DNA from: Albibeggiatoa sp964388965
GTDB taxonomy: Bacteria; Pseudomonadota; Gammaproteobacteria; Beggiatoales; Beggiatoaceae
NCBI GenBank assembly: GCA_964388965.1
Contig: CAYMCP010000011.1
Location: 1-52,090, forward strand
DNA length: 52,090 nt
Direction: 5' to 3'
Both the position numbers and the translations under genes were made by a program. Shown in pieces: positions 32,694 through 42,949 of the stretch. The notes under the pieces are model-generated. The model worked only from the letters and a program-made list of their open reading frames with translations. It made no database searches and had not been told where the DNA came from. The stretch's first letter is position 1. The number at the start of each line of letters is the position of its first letter.

Positions 32694-35600
32694 ATGAATA
32701 CAGCAACTAATCTCGTCACATTACTACAACAACGCAGTTTACATACGCCTGAAAAAATAGGGTATATCTTTTTAAAAGACGGTAGTCCGCAGACAGAACA
32801 AGCAATAGTTTACCATGAATTAGATTATAAAATTCGGCAGTTAGCCGCTAAATTACAACAAATTGCCTCTAAAAATGATAGAGCAATATTATTTTACCCC
32901 CAAGGCTTAGATTATATTATTGCGTTTTATGCTTGTTTATATGCTGGAATCGTAGCAATTCCGACCTATCCACCACACAGAAATAAACCCGATAAACGCA
33001 TTAGTTCTATAGTAAAAGATGCAAATCCTAAATTAGCTCTTACTTCTACCACAATCATAGGATATAAAAATGAATTGATAAATAATACGGCTGAGTTAGC
33101 GGATATTATCTGGTTGGATACAACAAAAATATCAAATGAAGTCCGTGCAGATGATTGGATATTACCTGAAATTAGTGAATCAAACCTTGCTTTTTTACAG
33201 TATACATCGGGTTCGACAGGGCAACCGAAAGGCGTTCAAGTTTCGCACGGCAATATCATGCACAACTCTGAATACATTAAAACAGCATTCCAATTATCAG
33301 AACAAAGTGTTTCCGTGACATGGTTGCCAAGTTTTCATGATATGGGCTTAATTGATGGTATTATTCAACCTCTTTATTCAGGTTTTTTGGGCATAATCAT
33401 GCCCTCTACCACTTTTTTGCAAAAACCTCTGTTATGGCTGGAAAATATCTCACATTACGGTGCAACGCATTGTGGCGGTCCTAATTTTGGTTATGATTTA
33501 TGTGTGCAAAAAATTACTCCAGAGGAACGCAAACAACTAGATTTAAGTCGGTGGTATTCCGCTTATAATGGTGCTGAACCTATCAAAAAAATAACTTTGG
33601 AACGTTTTAGCCAAACTTTTGCTGAATGTGGTTTTAAACCACAATATTTTTATCCTTGTTACGGCATGGCTGAAACTACTTTAATGGTATCTGGTGGCGA
33701 TTTAGAGCAAGCTTATCGAACTTGCACCGTTGATGCTAATCATTTAAAAACACATAAAATTGTCAAATTAACCACAAATGAAATAAAAAACAGAAGTAAA
33801 GAGACTTTTCGAGAACTCGTTAGTTGTGGGCATATTTGGTTAGACATGCAGGTTGAAATTGTTAATCCAGAAACTTTTGAACGTTGTCAAACTGACGAAG
33901 TAGGTGAAATTTGGGTTAAAAGCAAAAGCGTCACACAAGGTTACTGGCAAAAACCTGAACTCAATCAAAGTATTTTTAATGCTTGTATTGCAACTACAAA
34001 TGAAAATCACTTTTTACGCACGGGTGATCTCGGTTTTTTTGACAAAGGAGAATTGTTTATTACTGGACGTTTAAAAGATGTCATCATTATTCGCGGACGC
34101 AATTACTACCCACAGGACATCGAAGCTACATTAGAGCAAAGCCATTTTAGTCTAAGAAACAATGCCAGTGCCGCATTTTCCGTCGATATTGACGGCGAAG
34201 AAAAACTGATTGTGGCTGTTGAAATAGAACGACGTTATAACCGCGAACGGCGCAGAAAAAAAATTACTCAAACACCTCTGGAGCGTCGTCACCGTGCCGA
34301 TAGACGTGAAAAACCACATACAAGCTACTCCGAAGAATACGACGAACCACTAGATACAACACATATTATCCAAGCGATCCGACAAAATGTATCCAAACAA
34401 CATGAATTACAAATTTATGCAGTATTACTATTACGTGTAGGCAGTATCCCTAAAACGAGTAGTGGTAAAATTCAACGTCATGCCTGTCGTCAAGGATTTT
34501 TAGACGGTTCATTAAACGTCGTTGGTAGCGACATCCTAAATACCGTCATATCTGAACAACAACATTACCTTAACCGGGATATTTTATTAGCTGCACCAAA
34601 ATCTAAATATCCAGCACTTATTAATGCTTATGTACATGATTTAATTTGTAATTTACTACAGATTCCTAATCATTATTTTGATTGGCAACATAGCATTAAT
34701 AAATTAGGCATTGATTCATTAATTGCAGTAGAACTACAGCACCGAATTGAAAAAGATTTAGGTATTAGTTTACCCATGACGTATTTTTTACAAGATACGA
34801 CTGTCGCTAATCTAGCCAAAAGTATTTTGCAAAATTTACAACATTTGAGCACAAAACCAGTCCATATTGGATTAAGCGACGCATTTCATCCACTATCTTA
34901 TAATCAACAAGCTTTATGGTTTCTATACAAACTTGCTCCTGAGAGTGCCGCTTACAATATTTTCTTCGCAGTAGACATTACAACACCGTTAAATATTACT
35001 GCGCTGCATCAATCTTTCCAAGCTTTAACCGACCGTCACCCGACACTACGCACACGATTTACCGAACATCAACCTTCGCAATATATTCAAACGCAGCTTG
35101 ATGTTGATTTCAAAGTTATAGACGTGCGTAATTGGTCAGAACAGGAGATTGAACAATATCTTACTGAGCAAACTCAATTACCTTTTAATTTAGAAAAAGA
35201 TAATTTAATGCGCATAAGACTTTGCCAACAAGCTAATGGAAATTACACTTTATTATGGGTTATTTATCATATTTGTACCGATTTATGGTCAATGACAATT
35301 TTACTAGAAGAATTAGAAAGATATTATACAGCCTATAATAAAAGTATAGATATTCATTTGCCAGCAATAGAATCAAATTATATAAATTTTGTTTACTGGC
35401 AACAAAACATGCTAGATAGTGAACGAGGTAAAAAACAAGAACAATATTGGTTACAAAAACTTACAGGTGATTTACCTGTTTTAAACTTACCAACCGACTA
35501 CATACGTCCTACAGTACAAACTTACAATGGTGCATCTATTGGATTCAAACTTAATGCAAAACTAACCCAATCTCTCAAAGCACTGGCAAAATCATCAACC

Positions 35601-38096
35601 GCAACCTTGTATATTGTTCTATTAACTGCATTTTATGTATTATTGCATCGTTACACACAACAAGATGATATTTTAATTGGTTCACCTTCGTCGGCTAGAA
35701 GTCATGCAGATTTTGACAACATCGTTGGTTATTTTACTAATATGTTAGTATTACGCGCCGATTTATCAGAAAATCCAAAATTTGATCACTTTCTTCAACA
35801 AATTAAATCTACTACCTTAGAAGCATTAGACAATTTAGATTATCCATTTTCACTTTTAGTTGAAAAACGATTAAATGAAAGAGATTCGAGTCGTTCCCCC
35901 ATTTTTCAAGTCATGTTTGGTTTACAAAAACCGCACAAATTACCTGAAAGCGCGCCTTTTGTGCTCAGAGAACAAGGGGCAGACATGATGCTAGGAGAGC
36001 TACGGATAAAATCCAAAGCATTAGAACAAAAAATTGCTCAATTCGATATTAGTTTACTTATGACCGAATTTAATGATATTTTGATCGGATCATGGGAATA
36101 TAACACGAATTTATTTAACCCTGAAACTGCACAGCGCATGGTGACACATTTTGAAACATTACTAACTAGCATGATTGAAAATTCTAAACAAAAAATATCA
36201 GAATTCAATTTACTCTCCAAATCAGAACAACAACAAATTTTTGCATGGAATCAAACTAGTGCAATTTATCCAGAATTTACCTTAATCCAAGTTTTTGAGC
36301 AACAAGTAGAACATACACCGAATGCAATTGCAGTTGTATTTGATGAGAAAAATTTAACTTATGCGCAATTAAATGAAAAAGCCAATCAACTAGCAATTTA
36401 TTTAAAAAATCAAGACATCAAACAAGATAATTTAATCGGTTTATGCTTAGAGCGTTCACTAGATTTAGTCATTGCCGTATTAGCTATTTTAAAAGCAGGT
36501 GCTGCCTATATACCTTTAGATTTCGCCTATCCTGCTGAACGCTTAGCTATGATGTTGGAAGACTCGCAAGCTTCGATTTTATTAACCCAACAGCATTTAT
36601 TAACACATTTACCTAAAACACAGGCAAAAATAATTTTTTTAGATACACAATGGCATATAATCAACACGTTACCTGCTACTAATCTTAGACCTGTTGCAAC
36701 TTTAGATAATTTAGCTTATGTAATTTATACCTCTGGTTCAACTGGACGACCAAAGGGCGTTGCGATGCCACACCGTGCACTAGCAAATTTAATTTACTGG
36801 CAGAATCAGCAACCACGCTTGTCCAAGCCAGCAAACACCCTACAATTTTCACCCATTAGCTTTGATGTATCATTTCAAGAATTATTTTCGACTTGGACAA
36901 CGGGTGGTTGTTTATTTTTAATTTCAGAGCAATTACGCACTGAACCAGTCGAATTACTCAAATTTTTACAATCTCAAGCTATCGAGCGATTATATTTACC
37001 TTTTGTGGCATTACAACAATTGGCGGAAATAACTCAAGTATATCAAAGTTATCCATCAACTCTAAAAGACATTATTACCGCAGGGGAAGCATTACAAAGT
37101 ACAACACAGATTATTCATTTATTTGATAAATTATCACAATGTCGTTTACACAATCATTATGGTCCTTCAGAAACCCATGTTGTCACTACATACACGCTAC
37201 CCGCATCGACTCAAACGTGGGTTAATTTACCACCAATTGGGCAACCTATTGCAAATACTCAAATTTATTTACTCGATACACACCAACAACCTGTACCTAT
37301 TGGTGTAGCAGGTGAATTATATATTGCTGGTAGTTGCCTAGCGCAAGGCTATTTACATCGTAGCGATTTAACTGAACAACGTTTTATTTCACACACTTTT
37401 GATGAAAATCCGCTACGTTTATATAAAACAGGCGATTTAGCACGTTACCTACCTGACGGTAATATCGTATTTTTAGGAAGAATTGACAATCAAGTGAAAA
37501 TTCGTGGCTTTCGGATAGAACTTGGCGAAATTGAAACGATCATTAATCAATATATTGATGTAAATGAATGTGTTATGATGGTACAATCGCTAGAAAATAG
37601 CACCCAAAAAATGCTTGTTGCCTATATTGTGACACAAACAAATTTTGATTTATCGAAATTGCGAGAATGGATTAAATCCAAGCTGCCACAATATATGTTG
37701 CCAACCCACTTCGTGCAATTAGCGACTCTTCCAAAAACACCTAGTGGTAAAATAAATCGTCAGGCACTACCCCTGCCAACCGCTCAGTATCAAGCTGACG
37801 TTGTTGCACCTGAAACGGATACACAAAAACAATTGGCTGATATTTGGCAAATATTATTAAAATTACCACAAATAGGTATTTATAATAATTTTTTTGAATT
37901 AGGTGGGCACTCTTTACTTGCAACGCAAATGATTTCCCGAGTTCGAGATACATTTGGTTTAGAATTACCCGTAAGTAGTTTATTTGAAAAACCAACGATT
38001 GCTGAATTTGCTGAATACATAGAGATGAAACAATTAGAACAAATAGACGATACAGAACTAGCTGCCATTTTAGCTGAAATTGAAGGAGAAAATTAA
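32694..38096 (+). CDS. NRPS loading/first module: FAAL-ACP-C-A(Pro-like)-PCP
   Basis: Protein of 1800 residues from ATG at 32694 (MNTATNLVTLLQQRS fits a FAAL start; a GTG at 32625 is in frame but adds unrelated residues). Domains: fatty acyl-AMP ligase about 1-620 (YTSGSTG 170-176, SWLPSFHDMGL-type segment, insertion rich in Arg typical of FAALs); ACP with Ser675 in LGIDSL; condensation domain about 735-1165 whose HHxxxDG site reads Y858-H859-ICT-D863-L864; adenylation domain about 1185-1700; PCP with Ser1740 in LGGHSL. Ten-residue specificity code read by eye against GrsA is DVQYIAHVVK, very close to proline codes. It should activate a fatty acid, load it on the ACP and condense it with proline. 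First gene of a three-gene operon; 2 bases before the next gene. Confidence 0.88.
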   Translation: MNTATNLVTLLQQRSLHTPEKIGYIFLKDGSPQTEQAIVYHELDYKIRQLAAKLQQIASKNDRAILFYPQGLDYIIAFYACLYAGIVAIPTYPPHRNKPDKRISSIVKDANPKLALTSTTIIGYKNELINNTAELADIIWLDTTKISNEVRADDWILPEISESNLAFLQYTSGSTGQPKGVQVSHGNIMHNSEYIKTAFQLSEQSVSVTWLPSFHDMGLIDGIIQPLYSGFLGIIMPSTTFLQKPLLWLENISHYGATHCGGPNFGYDLCVQKITPEERKQLDLSRWYSAYNGAEPIKKITLERFSQTFAECGFKPQYFYPCYGMAETTLMVSGGDLEQAYRTCTVDANHLKTHKIVKLTTNEIKNRSKETFRELVSCGHIWLDMQVEIVNPETFERCQTDEVGEIWVKSKSVTQGYWQKPELNQSIFNACIATTNENHFLRTGDLGFFDKGELFITGRLKDVIIIRGRNYYPQDIEATLEQSHFSLRNNASAAFSVDIDGEEKLIVAVEIERRYNRERRRKKITQTPLERRHRADRREKPHTSYSEEYDEPLDTTHIIQAIRQNVSKQHELQIYAVLLLRVGSIPKTSSGKIQRHACRQGFLDGSLNVVGSDILNTVISEQQHYLNRDILLAAPKSKYPALINAYVHDLICNLLQIPNHYFDWQHSINKLGIDSLIAVELQHRIEKDLGISLPMTYFLQDTTVANLAKSILQNLQHLSTKPVHIGLSDAFHPLSYNQQALWFLYKLAPESAAYNIFFAVDITTPLNITALHQSFQALTDRHPTLRTRFTEHQPSQYIQTQLDVDFKVIDVRNWSEQEIEQYLTEQTQLPFNLEKDNLMRIRLCQQANGNYTLLWVIYHICTDLWSMTILLEELERYYTAYNKSIDIHLPAIESNYINFVYWQQNMLDSERGKKQEQYWLQKLTGDLPVLNLPTDYIRPTVQTYNGASIGFKLNAKLTQSLKALAKSSTATLYIVLLTAFYVLLHRYTQQDDILIGSPSSARSHADFDNIVGYFTNMLVLRADLSENPKFDHFLQQIKSTTLEALDNLDYPFSLLVEKRLNERDSSRSPIFQVMFGLQKPHKLPESAPFVLREQGADMMLGELRIKSKALEQKIAQFDISLLMTEFNDILIGSWEYNTNLFNPETAQRMVTHFETLLTSMIENSKQKISEFNLLSKSEQQQIFAWNQTSAIYPEFTLIQVFEQQVEHTPNAIAVVFDEKNLTYAQLNEKANQLAIYLKNQDIKQDNLIGLCLERSLDLVIAVLAILKAGAAYIPLDFAYPAERLAMMLEDSQASILLTQQHLLTHLPKTQAKIIFLDTQWHIINTLPATNLRPVATLDNLAYVIYTSGSTGRPKGVAMPHRALANLIYWQNQQPRLSKPANTLQFSPISFDVSFQELFSTWTTGGCLFLISEQLRTEPVELLKFLQSQAIERLYLPFVALQQLAEITQVYQSYPSTLKDIITAGEALQSTTQIIHLFDKLSQCRLHNHYGPSETHVVTTYTLPASTQTWVNLPPIGQPIANTQIYLLDTHQQPVPIGVAGELYIAGSCLAQGYLHRSDLTEQRFISHTFDENPLRLYKTGDLARYLPDGNIVFLGRIDNQVKIRGFRIELGEIETIINQYIDVNECVMMVQSLENSTQKMLVAYIVTQTNFDLSKLREWIKSKLPQYMLPTHFVQLATLPKTPSGKINRQALPLPTAQYQADVVAPETDTQKQLADIWQILLKLPQIGIYNNFFELGGHSLLATQMISRVRDTFGLELPVSSLFEKPTIAEFAEYIEMKQLEQIDDTELAAILAEIEGEN

Positions 38097-38098
38097 TT

Positions 38099-41000
38099 AT
38101 GAACGATTTACAGCAAAAACTAGCGAATTTATCAGCGCAACAACGTGCGGCTGTACTAAAAAAATTACAGCAAAAACAACAACAAAATAATATTATTACG
38201 AAGGTTGATCGCAATCAAAAATTAGCACTTTCGTATGCGCAAGAACGTTTATGGCAATTGTTACAAAATGTTGAATCAACGATTACTTACAATAATGTTT
38301 TTTTATTTGAAATCGAAGGAAATTTAAATAAAGAGGCTTTGCAAAGTAGCTTGCATAGTATTGTGCAACGTCACGAAGTGTTGCGAACACAATTTTTAAA
38401 ACATGATAATAATACTATTTCTCAACATATTTTAGAATATCCGCAATTTTCGCTTGATATAATAAATTTAACGCATGTTGAACAACCAAACTATAAACAA
38501 CATATCAACCATTATAGTAAAATATTATCAAAACAACCTTTTGATTTAAAAAGAAATAATGGTTTATATTGCTTTTCATTATTACAATTTTCTGATACTT
38601 ATCATGTTTTTATACTATGTATAAATCATATTATTTTTGATGGTTGGTCAATTGATATTTTCAAACGAGAATTCATCGAATATTACGAACATTTCGCTTA
38701 TCAAAAAACTGTTAATTTACCCATGCTTTCTATTCAATATGTAGATTTCGCTGCATGGCAACGTAAGCAACTAACTGAAAAACTTATTGAAAATAAACTT
38801 GATTATTGGAAACGCAGTTTAGATGGTGCAACAACATTCTTACATTTACCCACAGATAAACAACGCCCACAATTACCCTCCTTTGATGGAAAAAGTCATG
38901 TATTTAGATTACCCGCGTCTGTAATGCAAAAGGTAGAAAATATTACAAAAAAACTAGAAACTACAATATTTACGGTTCTATTATCATTATTTAATATTTT
39001 GTTATTTTTACTATCAAGCCAAAAAGATATTTTAATTGGTACACCCGTTTCAGGTCGCAATCATACCCAATTAGAACACCTTATTGGTTTTTTTGCTTAC
39101 CCTATCGTACTGCGTAGTAAAATAGATGAATCTTTTTCTTTCCAGCAATTTATACAACAAATACAAAAACAAACTTTACAAGCATTTGACTATCAAGATG
39201 TACCTTTTGAACAAATTGTTAAAGCCGTACAACCTAAACGTACGCTACAATATCATCCACTATTTCAAGTCATGTTTAGTTATTTAGACCAACCTTTGAC
39301 TCAAATTGAAATAAAAGGTTTAAAAGTAAAACTGCTTAATATAGAATTTCAACTAACTGAATTTGATTTATTTTTGACTTTATTTCGTGAAAAAAATACT
39401 TTATGTGGCACAATGGTGTATAACACAGATATTTTTGAACAAACTACGATTGAATCTATTGTTGATGCCTATATTCATCTTATTCAAATTGGTTGCGAGA
39501 ATTTATCTTGTAAATTAATAGATTTTCACTTGCCAGCAGAAATAGATTCAAAAGTTAAGCAATATTTATCACAGCAAACTCATGATTTACCAATTGTGAT
39601 CAGTGCGAATTTCACCGCAGATTTAATACAAAAAAGTCTTATTTATTGGTCATATCAATTAAAATTTCCTATTTCTATTAAATTTGCTGATTATAACCAA
39701 GTTTTTCAACAACTTATTAATCCTAAAAGTGAACAAAGACAAAATCAACAAGGCTTAAATATTATTTTACTACGCCTGCAAGAATGGTTTACAAAACAAC
39801 ATTCAGAACAAATTATTGAAGATTTCATTAAAGCAATTATTCAAGCCTCCCAACATGCAACTTTCCTCGTTGTCATTTGCCCTTATCCTAAAAATGATCA
39901 AAAACTTATTGAAATTGAATATATATTAAAACAAGCTGTTACAACACAAAATGTATTATTTATTGAACAAAACTACATTTTTGATATGTATCCAGTATCT
40001 GATTATGAAGATGAATATGCAAATCAAGCGGGACATATTCCTTATAAAGAATTATTTTTCAATCTATTAGGTACGGCTTGTATGAGAAAATTCATTGCAA
40101 GTAAGCGAGCTAATTATAAAGTAATTGTGTTAGATTGTGATAATACTCTATGGACAGGTGTGTGCGCTGAAGTTGGCGTTACGGGTATCAGTATCGAAGA
40201 ATATAATAAAGTAATTCAAGAGTTTATACTTGAACAACAGCAGAATGGATTTATACTCTGTCTTTGCAGTAAAAATATAGAATCTGATGTTTTTAATGTT
40301 TTTGAGCAACATTCTGATATGATACTCAAAAAACACCATTTAGTTAGTTGGCGCATTAATTGGGAAGCGAAATCGGCTAATATCCAATCTTTGGCAGAGG
40401 AATTGAATTTAGGGCTAGATAGCTTTATTTTTGTAGATGATAGTCCGATTGAATGTGCTGAAGTTATGGCTAATTGTCCCCAAGTGCTCACTTTACAATT
40501 ACCTCAAAATACAGCCACTATTGCGCAATTTTTGAAACATACATGGGCTTTTGATAAATTTTCCATCACCAAAGAAGATAAACAACGTACTCTACTTTAT
40601 CAACAAAATTTACAAAGACAGCAATTACAACAACAATCTATTAATTTTAGTGATTTTATTCAAAATTTGGCTTTAGAAGTTAAAATAGTAGAGGCAAAAA
40701 TTGAGCATATTGAACGTATTAGCCAAATGAGCCAACGAACAAACCAATTTAATTTTACTACAATTCGTTATTCTGAATCAGATATAAAACGATTGATGCA
40801 GCAACATACACCCATTGTCATTGTATCAGTTAAAGATAAATTTGGAGATTATGGTATTGTTGGTTTAATGATTTATCATCTACATCAACAATTGCTTGAA
40901 TTAGAAACATTTTTATTAAGCTGTCGTGCATTGGGGCGCGGCGTGGAATATCAAATGTTAGCCTATTTAGGCAAAATAGCGCGAAAACAGCAATTAAGCC

Positions 41001-42937
41001 ATATAAAAATCATTTTTAAAACCACTGCTAAAAATTTACCAGCGCAAAATTTTTTACAAATGACGTGTAAACAGTACATTGAAACAACAAACGACGGTAT
41101 GCAACTGAAAGTGGATGCAATAAGTTTAAGTCATTTAACTTATCAACCTATCGACAGTCCTCAAACTCAAAATATGCAGAAAGTTGTAACTTTACCATTA
41201 TTTAAACCGCAAATATGGGCAGAAATTGCGCTACATTTAGCAACGGTGGAGCAAATCCAAACTGCTATTACAGAATATCAGCAGCAACATAATGAGCAAC
41301 ATGATTACGTTGAACCACGCAATGAAATTGAGTTCATTTTGGTAAATATTTGGAAAAAAATACTTAAAGTTGATAAAATTGGTATTTTTGATAATTTCTT
41401 TACTCTGGGTGGTGATTCTATTTCAGCAATTCAGGTTGTGAGTCAGGCTTTAGATCAACAGTTGGTTTTACCCAATAGAGCTTTATTTGAATACCAAACT
41501 ATCTCAGAATTGGCAGCAGTTGTTGAAATTATAAATACTGTGCAAAATCAACAGGATTTAGTCACAGGTGAGATCGCTTTGACTCCTATTCAACACTGGT
41601 TTTTTGCACAAAACTTAGCCAACCCACACTATTATAATCAATCCGTTTTACTAAAATTAACTCATGCTATCCAAGCAGATTTATTAGAAAAAGTTATTAA
41701 ATATTTATTGGTTCATCATGACGCATTACGCTTACAATTTCAAAAAGTTGGTGAAAAATGGAAGCAATATAATTTAGCTAAAACTGAAACTTTTGACCTA
41801 AAATTTGTTAATTTACAAACTGAAAGCCAAATTATTACTGAAACTGAAATTGCACAGACTGGTTTGAATATTGAAAAAGGTAAGTTAATAAATGCTATAC
41901 TCTTCACAAATGCAGAAGAAAATTACTTGTTTATCACGATTCATCATTTAGCAATAGATGATGTGTCTTGGCGTATTTTATTAGCAGATTTAGCAACCGC
42001 TTATCAACAATTAGTTCAACAGCAAAAGATTAAATTATCTGCTAAAACTACTGCATTTCAAGATTGGTCACTTTATTTACAACAATATGCCGATACCATT
42101 AAAGCTGATTTTTGGTTACAGCAATCAGTATCCATGTCATTACCAATTGATTTTAAAGTTGAATTAACCCAAAACACAGTGCGATCTCATGTTGATATTT
42201 CTTTATCACTCTCGTCTGAGCAAACGACTGATTTATTAAATAATATATCTCAAGCTTATAATATCAAAATTAATGATGTTTTACTTACAGCATTAGCATT
42301 AACTTTAACTAAATGGACTGGGCAAAGTGATATTTTAGTCGATTTAGAAACGCATGGACGTGAAGCGATTAATGAAAATTTTGATTTGTCACGTACTATC
42401 GGCTGGTTTAGCAGTTTATATCCAATAGCTTTGCATATACCACAAACCGTTGATATAGGTGAAATAATTAAATCGGTTAAAGAGCAATTACGCTGTATAC
42501 CACGCAATGGTTTTGATTATGTCGTTTTGCGTTATTTAAGCAAAAATGCAACAATTCGCCAAAAACTACAAGATTTACCTCAAGCACAAATAAGTTTTAA
42601 TTATTTAGGTCAGCTTGAACAAATAGTACAAAATCAGCTATTTTTAGGTATTGCTACACAAAAAACAGCTTATTGTCATGATAATGCTAATCAAAGAGCT
42701 TATCTAATTGATTTTAATCTAGTTATTATAGATAAAAAACTCAATATTACTTGTAGTTACAGTAGCGCGTTTTTTCAAACTGCAACTATGCAACAACTTC
42801 TACAAAATTATCTAACCCAGTTACAAATTTTAATTGAGCATTGCTTACACCCGCAAGCAGGTGGTTATACTCCTTCTGACTTCCCCGATGCTGATTTAAA
42901 TCAAGATGATTTAGATAACTTACTGAATAAATTATAG
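38099..42937 (+). CDS. NRPS middle protein: C-FkbH-PCP-E, no adenylation domain
   Basis: Protein of 1612 residues with AAGGAG upstream. Condensation domain about 38-465, active site N176-H177-IIF-D181-G182 (second His kept). About 496-1055 is an FkbH-type region: its N-terminal half resembles stand-alone FkbH proteins, then the HAD motif DCDNT at 679-683, CSKN, FVDDSP, and a C-terminal part with FGDYGIVGL and FLLSCRALGRGVE. FkbH proteins convert 1,3-bisphosphoglycerate to a glyceryl thioester on a carrier protein. PCP Ser1107 in LGGDSI follows, then an epimerisation domain about 1160-1590 with H1282-H1283-LAI-D1287-DVSW and IGWFSSLYP and NYLGQ. There is no A domain. Predicted job: load glycerate, condense it through its hydroxyl (ester) with acyl-Pro, and adjust stereochemistry. 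Confidence 0.88.
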   Translation: MNDLQQKLANLSAQQRAAVLKKLQQKQQQNNIITKVDRNQKLALSYAQERLWQLLQNVESTITYNNVFLFEIEGNLNKEALQSSLHSIVQRHEVLRTQFLKHDNNTISQHILEYPQFSLDIINLTHVEQPNYKQHINHYSKILSKQPFDLKRNNGLYCFSLLQFSDTYHVFILCINHIIFDGWSIDIFKREFIEYYEHFAYQKTVNLPMLSIQYVDFAAWQRKQLTEKLIENKLDYWKRSLDGATTFLHLPTDKQRPQLPSFDGKSHVFRLPASVMQKVENITKKLETTIFTVLLSLFNILLFLLSSQKDILIGTPVSGRNHTQLEHLIGFFAYPIVLRSKIDESFSFQQFIQQIQKQTLQAFDYQDVPFEQIVKAVQPKRTLQYHPLFQVMFSYLDQPLTQIEIKGLKVKLLNIEFQLTEFDLFLTLFREKNTLCGTMVYNTDIFEQTTIESIVDAYIHLIQIGCENLSCKLIDFHLPAEIDSKVKQYLSQQTHDLPIVISANFTADLIQKSLIYWSYQLKFPISIKFADYNQVFQQLINPKSEQRQNQQGLNIILLRLQEWFTKQHSEQIIEDFIKAIIQASQHATFLVVICPYPKNDQKLIEIEYILKQAVTTQNVLFIEQNYIFDMYPVSDYEDEYANQAGHIPYKELFFNLLGTACMRKFIASKRANYKVIVLDCDNTLWTGVCAEVGVTGISIEEYNKVIQEFILEQQQNGFILCLCSKNIESDVFNVFEQHSDMILKKHHLVSWRINWEAKSANIQSLAEELNLGLDSFIFVDDSPIECAEVMANCPQVLTLQLPQNTATIAQFLKHTWAFDKFSITKEDKQRTLLYQQNLQRQQLQQQSINFSDFIQNLALEVKIVEAKIEHIERISQMSQRTNQFNFTTIRYSESDIKRLMQQHTPIVIVSVKDKFGDYGIVGLMIYHLHQQLLELETFLLSCRALGRGVEYQMLAYLGKIARKQQLSHIKIIFKTTAKNLPAQNFLQMTCKQYIETTNDGMQLKVDAISLSHLTYQPIDSPQTQNMQKVVTLPLFKPQIWAEIALHLATVEQIQTAITEYQQQHNEQHDYVEPRNEIEFILVNIWKKILKVDKIGIFDNFFTLGGDSISAIQVVSQALDQQLVLPNRALFEYQTISELAAVVEIINTVQNQQDLVTGEIALTPIQHWFFAQNLANPHYYNQSVLLKLTHAIQADLLEKVIKYLLVHHDALRLQFQKVGEKWKQYNLAKTETFDLKFVNLQTESQIITETEIAQTGLNIEKGKLINAILFTNAEENYLFITIHHLAIDDVSWRILLADLATAYQQLVQQQKIKLSAKTTAFQDWSLYLQQYADTIKADFWLQQSVSMSLPIDFKVELTQNTVRSHVDISLSLSSEQTTDLLNNISQAYNIKINDVLLTALALTLTKWTGQSDILVDLETHGREAINENFDLSRTIGWFSSLYPIALHIPQTVDIGEIIKSVKEQLRCIPRNGFDYVVLRYLSKNATIRQKLQDLPQAQISFNYLGQLEQIVQNQLFLGIATQKTAYCHDNANQRAYLIDFNLVIIDKKLNITCSYSSAFFQTATMQQLLQNYLTQLQILIEHCLHPQAGGYTPSDFPDADLNQDDLDNLLNKL

Positions 42938-42949
42938 AAAGGTCATACT

